Below are positions 1 through 4,814 of a stretch of DNA of 26,093 bases, in pieces. How positions within the stretch are numbered: position 1 is the first letter of the stretch; each line of letters starts with the position of its first letter. The notes beneath the pieces were generated by a model, which had not been told where the DNA came from, searched no databases, and saw nothing but the letters and a program-made list of their open reading frames with translations. Origin of the DNA: a virus; IMG/VR virus record IMGVR_UViG_3300030116_001440, positions 1 to 26,093 of that record, one strand, 5' to 3'. The translations under genes and the position numbers were made by a program.

Positions 1-412
1 CCGACAGCTCCAACGCTTCTGGCTCGTTCGTGCGTGCGTCTATGATGCGCCCGTGCGCGCTGGATAAAATACCAGCTAGATCAAGATTGTGGTTTACTTC
101 TTGGCGATCGCTCCAATTTTCAGAACGGTTTTTTAAATAGAATATCTGGGCGGTGACATTTTTATCAATCGTTGCGGATTCGTAAAGAGCATTTGCCACC
201 CGTGACACTCCTAATGCCTCACCTTTTTTTATAGCTTCGTCAATTTCCTCAAATTCTTTACGCCTTCGATCTATGGTTGACCATGAAACACCAAGACATC
301 TAGCAATTTGTCCGCTAGTTAATCCCTGAGATCCTAGCTCAACTATTTTATTTAATGTTTCTTTATCGTTAAGTTTTATCTTCTTACGTCCCGGTTTTTT
401 TGGCTTATTCAT
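1..412 (-). CDS. Terminase small subunit-like DNA-binding protein, 3' end cut by window edge
   Basis: The reading frame starts with ATG at 412 (minus) and stays open to base 1, giving 137 codons with no stop, so the C-terminus lies outside the window. A basic N-terminus (KPKKPGRKK) is followed by a helix-turn-helix at about residues 27-50 (LTSGQIARCLGVSWSTIDRR). Residues about 87-101 hold an IFYLKNR...WSDRQ motif. That motif after an HTH is typical of phage small terminase or packaging proteins, which recognise the packaging site and load the large ATPase/nuclease subunit. There is no clear Shine-Dalgarno site before the ATG. The gene diverges from the small plus-strand genes. Lying upstream of the leftward virion genes if the genome is circular also fits a terminase. 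The alternative is a generic HTH regulator or transposase-like HTH protein. Confidence 0.72.
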   Translation of the reverse strand, partial: MNKPKKPGRKKIKLNDKETLNKIVELGSQGLTSGQIARCLGVSWSTIDRRRKEFEEIDEAIKKGEALGVSRVANALYESATIDKNVTAQIFYLKNRSENWSDRQEVNHNLDLAGILSSAHGRIIDARTNEPEALELS

Positions 413-420
413 AAGGTTAT

Positions 421-450
421 TTTAGTTTAATTTTGCGGAACTAAATCCGC
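421..450 (-). promoter_or_regulatory. Leader with two mutually exclusive hairpins
   Basis: Two inverted repeats share bases. GCGGA (435-439) pairs with TCCGC (446-450), while TTTAGTT (421-427) pairs with AACTAAA (439-445), so only one can form at a time. The element lies 11-38 bases upstream of the terminase-like start on the minus strand and could act in its mRNA leader or as an operator. What is seen is the base pairing; regulation is inferred. Confidence 0.3.
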
Positions 451-487
451 TTTATATTAATTAATTTAATTATTTATTAGATTATTG

Positions 488-515
488 TTGAATATTTTCT
501 ATTTATAGGTAGAAT
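488..515 (+). promoter_or_regulatory. Possible sigma70-type promoter for the small plus-strand genes
   Basis: A TTGAAT hexamer (488-493) and a TAGAAT hexamer (510-515) are 16 bases apart in the very AT-rich divergent gap 413-553, upstream of the first small plus-strand gene. The gene's ribosome site AAGGAG follows at 541-546. In such AT-rich DNA a match of this quality can arise by chance. Confidence 0.3.
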
Positions 516-553
516 TAGGTATTAATAAGTAATCATTTAAAAGGAGTTAAATT

Positions 554-877
554 ATGAATAGTAAAGAAAAGAAACAAGAAGCCAACGCAGAATTGATGCA
601 GAGGCTACCAAAAGGAATAACTTTATATACTGACCTTGTCCATGTGTCGCAGTCTGGAATGACTCGTTGGATCAAGCCAATAGTTATTATTAATAATGAG
701 CCAATCAATATATCCTATTGGGTAAATAATTTGTTTGGAGATAAGCAAGCAGAAAAAAACGGCAGTCAATGTGTAAAAGTTGGCGGTTGTGGTATGGATA
801 TGGGTTTTCATCTTGTGTACTCAATATCTTCAAGACTGCATGATGACGGCTACGCAATCAATCAGAGGTGGATTTAA
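554..877 (+). CDS. Conserved phage hypothetical protein with GCGMDMGFHLVY motif
   Basis: A 107-residue protein that starts the rightward small-gene operon, with a strong ribosome site (AAGGAG, 8 bases before ATG). It contains HVSQSGMTRWI at about residues 30-40 and GGCGMDMGFHLVYSIS at about 77-92. I recall the paired pattern VSxSGMxRxI ... GCGMDMGFHLVY from uncharacterised small proteins found in many phages and some bacteria; no function is established to my knowledge. No membrane segment or signal peptide is visible. Its stop codon overlaps the next start by one base (TAATG), so the two are probably translationally coupled. First place in the operon suggests early expression. Confidence 0.85.
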   Translation: MNSKEKKQEANAELMQRLPKGITLYTDLVHVSQSGMTRWIKPIVIINNEPINISYWVNNLFGDKQAEKNGSQCVKVGGCGMDMGFHLVYSISSRLHDDGYAINQRWI

Positions 878-1074
878 TGAAAGACTATCAAACAGAATTA
901 AATTCAAAAGAACTAGAAGCATTAGTTGGAATTTTAAATAGTGTTAATTCTATGGCATCAACACAAATACATTTAGATAATTTAGATGGATTTGTTGAGG
1001 AGAGGCTTTCACCGAGAGAAATAGATTCTTTACATGAAAAACTTTTGATTAAGTGGAAGGCGGTGCAACAATGA
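877..1074 (+). CDS. Small hypothetical protein (65 aa)
   Basis: I chose ATG 877, which follows the ribosome site AGAGGTGG (864-871); a GTG at 868 in the same frame lies inside that site. The product begins MKDYQTELNSKELEALVGIL and is mostly helical and charged, with no recognisable domain. Its first twelve bases (ATGAAAGACTAT) are repeated exactly at the start of the next gene at 1071, and its last codons contain that gene's ribosome site. This suggests the two start regions arose by duplication. Function unknown. Confidence 0.75.
   Translation: MKDYQTELNSKELEALVGILNSVNSMASTQIHLDNLDGFVEERLSPREIDSLHEKLLIKWKAVQQ
1059..1074 (+). repeat. Stop/ribosome-site/start junction, copy 1
   Basis: GGCGGTGCAACAATGA carries the ribosome site, the ATG of the next gene and the TGA of the previous one. 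It differs by one base from the copy at 1211-1226. Confidence 0.7.
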
Positions 1075-1226
1075 AAGACTATATAAACCACCGCCCACAG
1101 ATAACCACCAAAGAAAAGATAAACCTATTCCGTCATTTTATGGCGGAATTAACCTTCGGATTTTTGGTCATGTTTGTGATTGTTTCAATGGCTTTAATTA
1201 TATTTGGTTTGGAGGTGCAACAATGA
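1071..1226 (+). CDS. Small single-span membrane protein (51 aa)
   Basis: The frame ATG 1071 to TGA 1226 encodes 51 residues starting MKDYINHRPQ. A basic, polar N-terminal half (to about residue 25) is followed by a hydrophobic segment at about 26-47 (LTFGFLVMFVIVSMALIIFG), long enough to span the membrane once, and a very short tail LEVQQ. It overlaps both neighbours by four bases (ATGA type), which supports it being a real gene. The N-in, C-out topology with positive N-terminus is inferred. Tiny membrane proteins of this kind in phages can be holins, superinfection-exclusion or host-takeover factors; nothing in the sequence decides among them. Confidence 0.7.
   Translation: MKDYINHRPQITTKEKINLFRHFMAELTFGFLVMFVIVSMALIIFGLEVQQ
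1211..1226 (+). repeat. Stop/ribosome-site/start junction, copy 2
   Basis: GGAGGTGCAACAATGA matches the junction at 1059-1074 in 15 of 16 bases and plays the same role for the gene starting at 1223. Confidence 0.7.
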
Positions 1227-1465
1227 GCGCAGAATTTATTGTTAAATGGAATCCCGAAGCATACGGAAACGTACCCGCTAAATTTGTATATATGCAAGAA
1301 TTTATTAATGACGGCATAGGCGGAAATTGGGGACTAGAAGAGGATAGCGAAGATGCGGAGTTTTGCCTCCAAAACCTAAAGGATTTAAAACTAGGCGATA
1401 TTTATACCGTTTATGATCCTCAGGGTTGGTCTGTCCGTATTATTAGAATCAAGGAGGTTGACTAA
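1223..1465 (+). CDS. Small acidic hypothetical protein (80 aa)
   Basis: An 80-residue protein starting MSAEFIVKWNPEAYGN, with ribosome site GGAGG at 1211-1215. It is acidic in the middle (LEEDSEDAEF) and ends in a beta-like segment (GDIYTVYDPQGWSVRIIRI). I do not recognise a family. It overlaps the previous gene by four bases and the next by one (TAATG), so it is embedded in a translationally coupled chain. Its last codons contain the GAGGTTGA ribosome-site module that recurs before 1671, 1942 and, less exactly, 2159. Confidence 0.75.
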   Translation: MSAEFIVKWNPEAYGNVPAKFVYMQEFINDGIGGNWGLEEDSEDAEFCLQNLKDLKLGDIYTVYDPQGWSVRIIRIKEVD

Positions 1466-1671
1466 TGTCTAAGACTTATAAAGTAGAAGCCTACGCTTTA
1501 AATAAGATTTGGTATAAAGAAACCTACAGCGTAAAAGCTAACAGCGTAGAAGATGCCAAACAAAAAGTAATTGATTGCAGTAAAGATGCTGAATTGATAA
1601 ACGATCAACAATCAGAGGTTGATGATACTAGATACAAATTTAATATTGATTCTGTCGAGGAGGTTGAATAA
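1465..1671 (+). CDS. DpnD/PcfM-like small protein, paralogue 1 (68 aa)
   Basis: A 68-residue protein with the pattern YKVEAYAL...ETYSVKANSVEDAKQKVID at about residues 5-37: a beta-strand, a second strand ending in V-x-A-N/D, then an ED-A helix. The same pattern occurs in the proteins at 2746-2913 and 3229-3423, so these are three diverged paralogues. It resembles the DpnD/PcfM-like domain, a short alpha/beta fold of unknown role found in phages and plasmids; the assignment is from motif memory. The ribosome site AAGGAGG lies 7 bases before ATG inside the previous gene's end. Confidence 0.72.
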   Translation: MSKTYKVEAYALNKIWYKETYSVKANSVEDAKQKVIDCSKDAELINDQQSEVDDTRYKFNIDSVEEVE

Positions 1672-1955
1672 TGGCTAAAGAAATAATTGTTAGTAATGAT
1701 TGTTGCGATTATAAATTAGACGGTAATAGTCTTTTATATAATGACGAAAGGGGAACGAATGGACAATACAACGAATGGGGTGAAGTCCAAATATTTGAAC
1801 ACTTTTCTAGGGGTGATATTCAATATCTTAATAAAAAATTTGGTGTTGATGTTTGGGTTGGTTGCAGTCAGTTTGGAGATTGTACCGAGGAATTAATTGA
1901 TACTTATGATTTGGTTGAATTTGCCAAAGAGAGGTTGACCAATGAAACACATTAA
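1671..1955 (+). CDS. Hypothetical acidic protein (94 aa)
   Basis: A 94-residue protein starting MAKEIIVSNDCCDYKLDG. It is acidic, rich in aromatic residues and has four cysteines (two adjacent near residue 11, then in WVGCSQFGDCTEE). The cysteines are not spaced like a classic zinc finger. No family recognised. It is coupled to its neighbours: start overlapping the previous stop by one base, 14-base overlap with the next gene. The ribosome site GAGGAGGTTGA is part of the recurrent junction module. Confidence 0.72.
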   Translation: MAKEIIVSNDCCDYKLDGNSLLYNDERGTNGQYNEWGEVQIFEHFSRGDIQYLNKKFGVDVWVGCSQFGDCTEELIDTYDLVEFAKERLTNETH

Positions 1956-2169
1956 GGAAAGGCGGTTTAGTTTATTTAATTATATGTGCGATATCCTTTT
2001 TGAATTTTACGATAAAAACGGATTGGAACATTGTTGCGCTTTAGAATCTCGTATCGGTGGCAACTTTAACACCGAAGAGCAAAAAAAATGGTTGGAGAGG
2101 TTTAGCGATGTTTGGGATAGAGTAGAACAAAGAGAGATAAAAAAGAGGAGGTTAGCTAATGGCCACTAA
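1942..2169 (+). CDS. Hypothetical basic protein (75 aa)
   Basis: A 75-residue protein, basic at both ends (MKHIKERRF and EIKKRR), with a helical aromatic stretch FNYMCDILFEFYDKNGLEHCC at about 12-32 and a WLERFSDVWDRVEQ helix at about 50-63. It lacks a convincing membrane span. No family recognised. It overlaps the previous gene by 14 bases and the next by 11. The ribosome site GAGAGGTTGACC precedes ATG. Confidence 0.65.
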   Translation: MKHIKERRFSLFNYMCDILFEFYDKNGLEHCCALESRIGGNFNTEEQKKWLERFSDVWDRVEQREIKKRRLANGH

Positions 2170-2356
2170 GTACAAGATAAAATCTTTTAGCGTTGCGTAT
2201 GGTTGCTATGCTTCACATTGCCAAGACCACAATAGGATTAAGGAATGGATTGATGAAGATAAATCTGCAAATAATAATCTAGGTGAATACGTCCTAAGAA
2301 ATGGCAACGGTAAGACTGTAGCAATTGTTTCACCAAGTGGACATGTAAAATGTTAA
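2159..2356 (+). CDS. Hypothetical small protein (65 aa)
   Basis: A 65-residue protein starting MATKYKIKSFSVAYGCYAS, with a basic strand-forming N-terminus, a central polar helix (HNRIKEWIDEDKS) and a C-terminal YVLRNGNGKTVAIVSPSGH segment that looks like a beta-hairpin. No family recognised. The ribosome site GAGGAGGTTAGC lies in the end of the previous gene. A further short frame starts at 2350 over its last codons. Confidence 0.65.
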   Translation: MATKYKIKSFSVAYGCYASHCQDHNRIKEWIDEDKSANNNLGEYVLRNGNGKTVAIVSPSGHVKC

Positions 2357-2478
2357 AACTATACAGGAACAACACACACGCCACACAAGGCGACATCTTA
2401 ACAAGGCAATACCATCCTATTAACCAAGCTGTAAATATTAATTACACACAACCACACGCCACGGAGGAGGCTTTTTAA
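2350..2478 (+). CDS. Possible 42-residue protein filling the gap before 2481
   Basis: An open frame from ATG 2350 to TAA 2478 exactly fills the gap between two genes, overlapping the upstream stop and ending two bases before the next ATG, with the next gene's GGAGGAGG site inside its final codons. The product is polar, starting MLKLYRNNTHATQGDIL and rich in N, Q, T and H. The ribosome site is weak (GTGGA). Its layout matches the chain of coupled genes around it, but composition alone does not prove coding; the alternative is an untranslated spacer. Confidence 0.4.
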   Translation: MLKLYRNNTHATQGDILTRQYHPINQAVNINYTQPHATEEAF

Positions 2479-2480
2479 TT

Positions 2481-2756
2481 ATGGCTAACTTAAATTATTT
2501 CATCGTAGAAGATATCAAAGACATGGAGAGAGTTTTTGAAGAGGTAAAACAATTCATTAATAATTCTGTGTACCCTGATTTATTAGAGGAACACGGAATA
2601 AACCAAAAGATTGAAAGGTTAGATCAATATTTCACTTATTGGTCGCACCACGCTCAAAAACTTGCAGACGATTATCAAATCGTTCCTGACAAGTACCAAG
2701 CGATAACCAACAACAACGCAGATTATTTTGTGCAGGAGAATAAAAATGAAATATGA
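2481..2756 (+). CDS. Hypothetical helical protein (91 aa)
   Basis: A 91-residue acidic protein, predicted mostly helical (DIKDMERVFEEVKQFI, then LLEEHGINQKIERLDQYF). It has one of the best ribosome sites of the block (GGAGGAGG, 2463-2470). No family recognised and no membrane segment. It restarts the coupled chain after the 2350-2478 gap and overlaps the next gene by 11 bases. Confidence 0.75.
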   Translation: MANLNYFIVEDIKDMERVFEEVKQFINNSVYPDLLEEHGINQKIERLDQYFTYWSHHAQKLADDYQIVPDKYQAITNNNADYFVQENKNEI

Positions 2757-2913
2757 AATAAAGCTAGAAGTGATTGAAACCCACTACTTAAACATAGATG
2801 CTGACAACAAAGAAGATGCAGAAGAACAGGCTTATAGTTATGGCGTTAATTCACAAGATGCACACCATATAAATTTAGAGGTTGTTTCAGTTATGGAGAA
2901 CAAAGATGAATAG
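2746..2913 (+). CDS. DpnD/PcfM-like small protein, paralogue 2 (55 aa)
   Basis: I chose ATG 2746, after AGGAGA at 2734-2739, over an upstream in-frame start because of spacing; this gives 55 residues. The N-terminal MKYEIKLEVIETHYLNIDADNKEDAEEQA has the same strand, strand, D/N-x-EDA-helix pattern as the proteins at 1465 and 3229. It overlaps the end of the previous gene in another frame. Function unknown; likely a diverged duplicate of its two relatives in this block. Confidence 0.72.
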   Translation: MKYEIKLEVIETHYLNIDADNKEDAEEQAYSYGVNSQDAHHINLEVVSVMENKDE

Positions 2914-3061
2914 AGGATGTTGCAACAAGTGTGGCTATAAAGCCGATTACATTATTGATAAAAATAATTGTGAGGCTAACGGCTACGAAGATTTAAACCA
3001 AGTACCACAAGACAAGATGTTATGCGGTGCGTGTTATGAGGAGAATGAAGATGAAAATTGA
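2906..3061 (+). CDS. Small zinc-knuckle-like protein (51 aa)
   Basis: The frame ATG 2906 to TGA 3061 encodes 51 residues with two CxxC pairs: C6-N-K-C9 near the start and C40-G-A-C43 near the end. Additional cysteines are C5 and C22. This spacing could bind one zinc ion as a zinc ribbon, seen often in small phage regulators and host-takeover proteins. The tail EENEDEN is acidic. The ribosome site GGAG (2896-2899) lies 6 bases before ATG. It overlaps neighbours at both ends by about ten bases, as other genes here do. Zinc binding is inferred from the cysteine pairs; the partner is unknown. Confidence 0.65.
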   Translation: MNRGCCNKCGYKADYIIDKNNCEANGYEDLNQVPQDKMLCGACYEENEDEN

Positions 3062-3227
3062 GATAGATCGAAAGTCTAATTGTTCTGCATATATAAGAGT
3101 AGGAGATATAACAATATATGTAGAAAACTCAAATTATGCGCCTGAATTTATTGATATTTGGAGAGAAGAAATCAAAACAGGTGATAAAAAAACTTTATTT
3201 AACACATTTGAAAGTGAGGAGAACTAA
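3051..3227 (+). CDS. Hypothetical small beta-rich protein (58 aa)
   Basis: I chose ATG 3051, 7 bases after GAGGAG (3038-3043), rather than 3045 or the upstream GTG-type starts. The product starts MKIEIDRKSNCSAYIRVGD and alternates strand-like segments (AYIRVGDITIYVENS) with a helical EFIDIWREEIKTGDKK. It has no recognised family. The last codons (ESEEN) encode the GTGAGGAGAAC module reused before 3410. Confidence 0.65.
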   Translation: MKIEIDRKSNCSAYIRVGDITIYVENSNYAPEFIDIWREEIKTGDKKTLFNTFESEEN

Positions 3228-3228
3228 G

Positions 3229-3423
3229 ATGAGCGTATATAAAGTAGAAGTGTGGGAAAAATATATTCTTGAGGTAGATGCTGAAAATCAAGATGATGCT
3301 GTAAGAGTTGCACATAACAAAAGGCTGAAAGCTATAGAAGATAGACATCAATTATCTTTAACAAAAATAGATAAGGTTAAATGGTTGCGTAAAAGTGAGG
3401 AGAACGAACATGACACAGCATAA
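3229..3423 (+). CDS. DpnD/PcfM-like small protein, paralogue 3 (64 aa)
   Basis: ATG 3229 follows AGGAG at 3217-3221, giving 64 residues. The N-terminus MSVYKVEVWEKYILEVDAENQDDA shares the YKVEV...VDAxN-DDA pattern with the genes at 1465 and 2746. The C-terminus is basic and then acidic. It is preceded by GTGAGGAGAACTAAG and followed by the nearly identical GTGAGGAGAACGAAC, so this gene is flanked by direct repeats of its own junction, as a duplicated or exchanged cassette would be. Confidence 0.72.
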   Translation: MSVYKVEVWEKYILEVDAENQDDAVRVAHNKRLKAIEDRHQLSLTKIDKVKWLRKSEENEHDTA

Positions 3424-3598
3424 AGCAATGATTGAAGAGGCCAGACGATTACTTAGAAGTAAGAACGAAAACTTGCCGACACTATCTCACAATGTGCAAG
3501 ACGATTTCTGGCTTTACACTTACCCATGCGGGAAGGTTGTTAAATCTTTTAACGATAAACGTAAGCGAGATATAATTATTAAAGAATCAAACCAATGA
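3410..3598 (+). CDS. Hypothetical basic protein (62 aa)
   Basis: ATG 3410 follows GAGGAG in the recurrent junction module, giving 62 residues starting MTQHKAMIEEARRLL. The N-terminal half is a charged helix; the C-terminal half (WLYTYPCGKVVKSFNDKRKRD) is basic and strand-like. No family recognised. It overlaps the previous gene by 14 bases and the next membrane-protein frame by four bases (ATGA). Confidence 0.65.
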   Translation: MTQHKAMIEEARRLLRSKNENLPTLSHNVQDDFWLYTYPCGKVVKSFNDKRKRDIIIKESNQ

Positions 3599-3696
3599 CC
3601 GATTTTTTGCTATGGCTGCCGTTGTTCCTCCTTTTACTTATATTCATATCAACGGTGGCTGTAGCACTCTACTTAGTTTTATTTAACAATGGGTAA
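3595..3696 (+). CDS. Tiny single-span membrane protein (33 aa)
   Basis: The frame ATG 3595 to TAA 3696 encodes 33 residues that are almost entirely hydrophobic (MTDFLLWLPLFLLLLIFIST followed by VAVALYLVL), enough for one membrane span. No independent ribosome site is visible; the ATGA overlap with the upstream gene implies translational coupling. It overlaps the next small basic frame by eight bases. Size and composition resemble small phage holins or other lysis-related peptides, but no family is recognisable. Confidence 0.55.
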   Translation: MTDFLLWLPLFLLLLIFISTVAVALYLVLFNNG

Positions 3697-3811
3697 GCTA
3701 CGGCAATGGTTTCGGATCTGGCTAGACAGACAGATAGAGAAATCATTGCAACGCCAAGCAGATCGAATGTTCAAAAGATCACTCAAAAAAAGACAAAGGT
3801 ATAACCGATGA
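3689..3811 (+). CDS. Small highly basic protein (40 aa)
   Basis: The frame ATG 3689 to TGA 3811 encodes 40 residues starting MGKLRQWFRIWLDRQIEKSL and ending KKRQRYNR. It is strongly basic and amphipathic, with Trp and Arg spread along one helix, like nucleic-acid-binding or membrane-active peptides. It overlaps the upstream membrane peptide by 8 bases and the next gene by 4 (ATGA). No family recognised; coding status rests mainly on the tight overlaps. Confidence 0.5.
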   Translation: MGKLRQWFRIWLDRQIEKSLQRQADRMFKRSLKKRQRYNR

Positions 3812-4011
3812 TATCCCACGGGAACGCTAAACTTACCTTTAAACAATTCGCACGCAAGCACCTCGTACGCTACCTAGAACAGCTGTTCGATAACCCAAGC
3901 AAGCACATACCCGACTTTGACGACTTAACACACCGCCAACAAGAAGAGGTATTACGCCACATAAGTTTATTTGAAGATAGAATCAAAAAAATAATCGGAG
4001 AAAAGATATGA
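3808..4011 (+). CDS. Hypothetical protein (67 aa)
   Basis: A 67-residue protein starting MISHGNAKLTFKQFARKHLV, with two predicted helices rich in charged residues (FARKHLVRYLEQLF and HRQQEEVLRHISLFEDRIKKI) and a DDLTHRQQEEV turn between. No family recognised. It is bounded by four-base ATGA overlaps on both sides, next to two tiny membrane-protein frames downstream. Confidence 0.65.
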   Translation: MISHGNAKLTFKQFARKHLVRYLEQLFDNPSKHIPDFDDLTHRQQEEVLRHISLFEDRIKKIIGEKI

Positions 4012-4109
4012 AGAAAGATAAAATTAAAACCGCATTTACAATATATTCAATAATCATATTAATTTGTTGTATCGGTATCTGGACGATGCTTATTACCTGT
4101 AAGTTTTAA
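4008..4109 (+). CDS. Tiny single-span membrane protein (33 aa)
   Basis: The frame ATG 4008 to TAA 4109 encodes 33 residues: a basic start (MKKDKIK) then a hydrophobic span (FTIYSIIILICCIGIWTMLI). There is a GGAG site at 3997-4000 and an ATGA overlap with the upstream gene. The positive-then-hydrophobic layout suggests an inner-membrane peptide with N-terminus inside. Function unknown. Confidence 0.55.
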   Translation: MKKDKIKTAFTIYSIIILICCIGIWTMLITCKF

Positions 4110-4110
4110 A

Positions 4111-4200
4111 ATGATAGATACTATTTTATTAATCACCGCAACCCTATTACTAATTTCTATCGTTTTTTTAAACGATGATGACAACGGCACGGGATTTTAA
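4111..4200 (+). CDS. Tiny membrane peptide (29 aa)
   Basis: The frame ATG 4111 to TAA 4200 encodes 29 residues: hydrophobic MIDTILLITATLLLISIVFL then an acidic tail NDDDNGTGF. It starts one base after the previous stop. With the preceding gene it forms two adjacent membrane peptides, one with a basic head and one with an acidic tail. Support is layout and composition only. Confidence 0.5.
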   Translation: MIDTILLITATLLLISIVFLNDDDNGTGF

Positions 4201-4215
4201 GATAAATTAAAAGGT

Positions 4216-4401
4216 ATGGACAACATACCTAAACATAACTTCTCATGTTCGTACGATGAATACCCAATCGATCAGGACATTCTAAAACAAGCCGAGAGTT
4301 ATAACTTTAAGTATCATTCGCACGGGAAAGTTCCTCAACCAACAACTTACCTAACCCCACAAACAATAAATGTTTCCGAACCCCAGGCTTTGCAGTTTTA
4401 A
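4216..4401 (+). CDS. Doubtful last gene of the plus-strand block (61 aa)
   Basis: An open frame starting MDNIPKHNFSCSYDEYPIDQ. The nearest purine run (AAAAGG, 4209-4214) is only one base from the ATG, too close for a normal ribosome site. Its last 95 bases overlap the convergent winged-helix gene on the other strand. The first half looks protein-like, the part inside the overlap is low in complexity. It could be a real gene with a tail-to-tail overlap, or only its first half may be meaningful. Confidence 0.35.
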   Translation: MDNIPKHNFSCSYDEYPIDQDILKQAESYNFKYHSHGKVPQPTTYLTPQTINVSEPQALQF

Positions 4402-4750
4402 GGATTCGTTTCTCACCTTCGACTGCAATCCATAAAATATCAGCACGCACGAGTTCGCTCACGCATCGCCCTACTGTTTTACTTGATAGGCCTGTCATCT
4501 TTGCATAATAACTATACGCATCATGCGAACTAAACGTTTCAACTCTAAACCTTTCACAGATCGCCCAGAGCGTTAGCTTGCACGCAGGCGAGAGCGTACG
4601 ATCTCCCGCACGGGATCTAAACCACTTCCACACGCACGCACGCATTTTGCTAAAACTTTTAAACTTAGCACGCACGGATGCACGCACGCATCCGCTCTTG
4701 CTTTCATGCTTTGGGATTCCATTTTCGATCCACCAATACTCTTCTAACAT
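4307..4750 (-). CDS. Winged-helix DNA-binding protein, candidate replication initiator
   Basis: A 147-residue basic protein. Residues about 53-110 match the general pattern of HTH_36/phage-O-type winged helices: LSPACKLTLWAICERF, a linker, then YYAKMTGLSSKTVGRCVSELVRADIL, where the recognition helix is SSKTVGRCVSEL. An Arg/Cys-rich N-terminal region (about 20-47) comes from GCACGCACG tandem DNA repeats inside the gene. The gene lies directly downstream of three 22-bp iterons and a strong hairpin, with no other gene between. Lambda O and plasmid Rep proteins show this combination of a winged-helix initiator with repeats in or next to its gene, so initiator is the favoured reading; a transcriptional regulator is the alternative. 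It looks richer in GC than its neighbours, hinting at acquisition from elsewhere. No clear ribosome site is seen. Confidence 0.7.
   Translation of the reverse strand: MLEEYWWIENGIPKHESKSGCVRASVRAKFKSFSKMRACVWKWFRSRAGDRTLSPACKLTLWAICERFRVETFSSHDAYSYYAKMTGLSSKTVGRCVSELVRADILWIAVEGEKRILKTAKPGVRKHLLFVGLGKLLVEELSRANDT
4443..4693 (-). repeat. Cluster of GCACGCACG-type repeats inside the winged-helix gene
   Basis: GCACGCAC or close variants occur at 4443-4450, 4580-4587, 4631-4644, 4668-4676 and 4680-4690, with shorter CGCAC pieces between. The stretch 4675-4694 also forms a 7-bp stem (CGGATGC/GCATCCG) with a 6-base loop. Similar GTGCGTGCG runs occur in the terminase-like gene at 27-39 and singly near 8377. 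They are concentrated here far beyond the rest of this AT-rich window. Confidence 0.6.
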
Positions 4751-4760
4751 CTTGCTAATT

Positions 4761-4791
4761 TAAGGGTAAGGGCGCAAGCCCTTCACCCTTA
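4761..4791. promoter_or_regulatory. Strong hairpin in the leader of the winged-helix gene
   Basis: AAGGGTAAGGGC pairs with GCCCTTCACCCTT around a GCAA loop, giving a 12-bp stem with one bulged base. It sits 11 bases before the winged-helix start on the minus strand and 24 bases from the iterons. Neither side has a T-run, so it is not a good intrinsic terminator. It could control translation of the gene or be a structural part of an origin. Confidence 0.55.
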
Positions 4792-4814
4792 TTTGTATAT
4801 GTAATGGATATATA

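Noticed and set aside
435-450. Rho-independent terminator at the left edge
   Set aside because: The stem is only 5 bp and no plus-strand gene lies upstream; it reads better as a leader or operator element.
4578-4763. Plus-strand frame opposite the winged-helix gene
   Set aside because: It is a by-product of the GCACGCAC repeats and lacks a ribosome site; the minus-strand frame shows a recognisable HTH.
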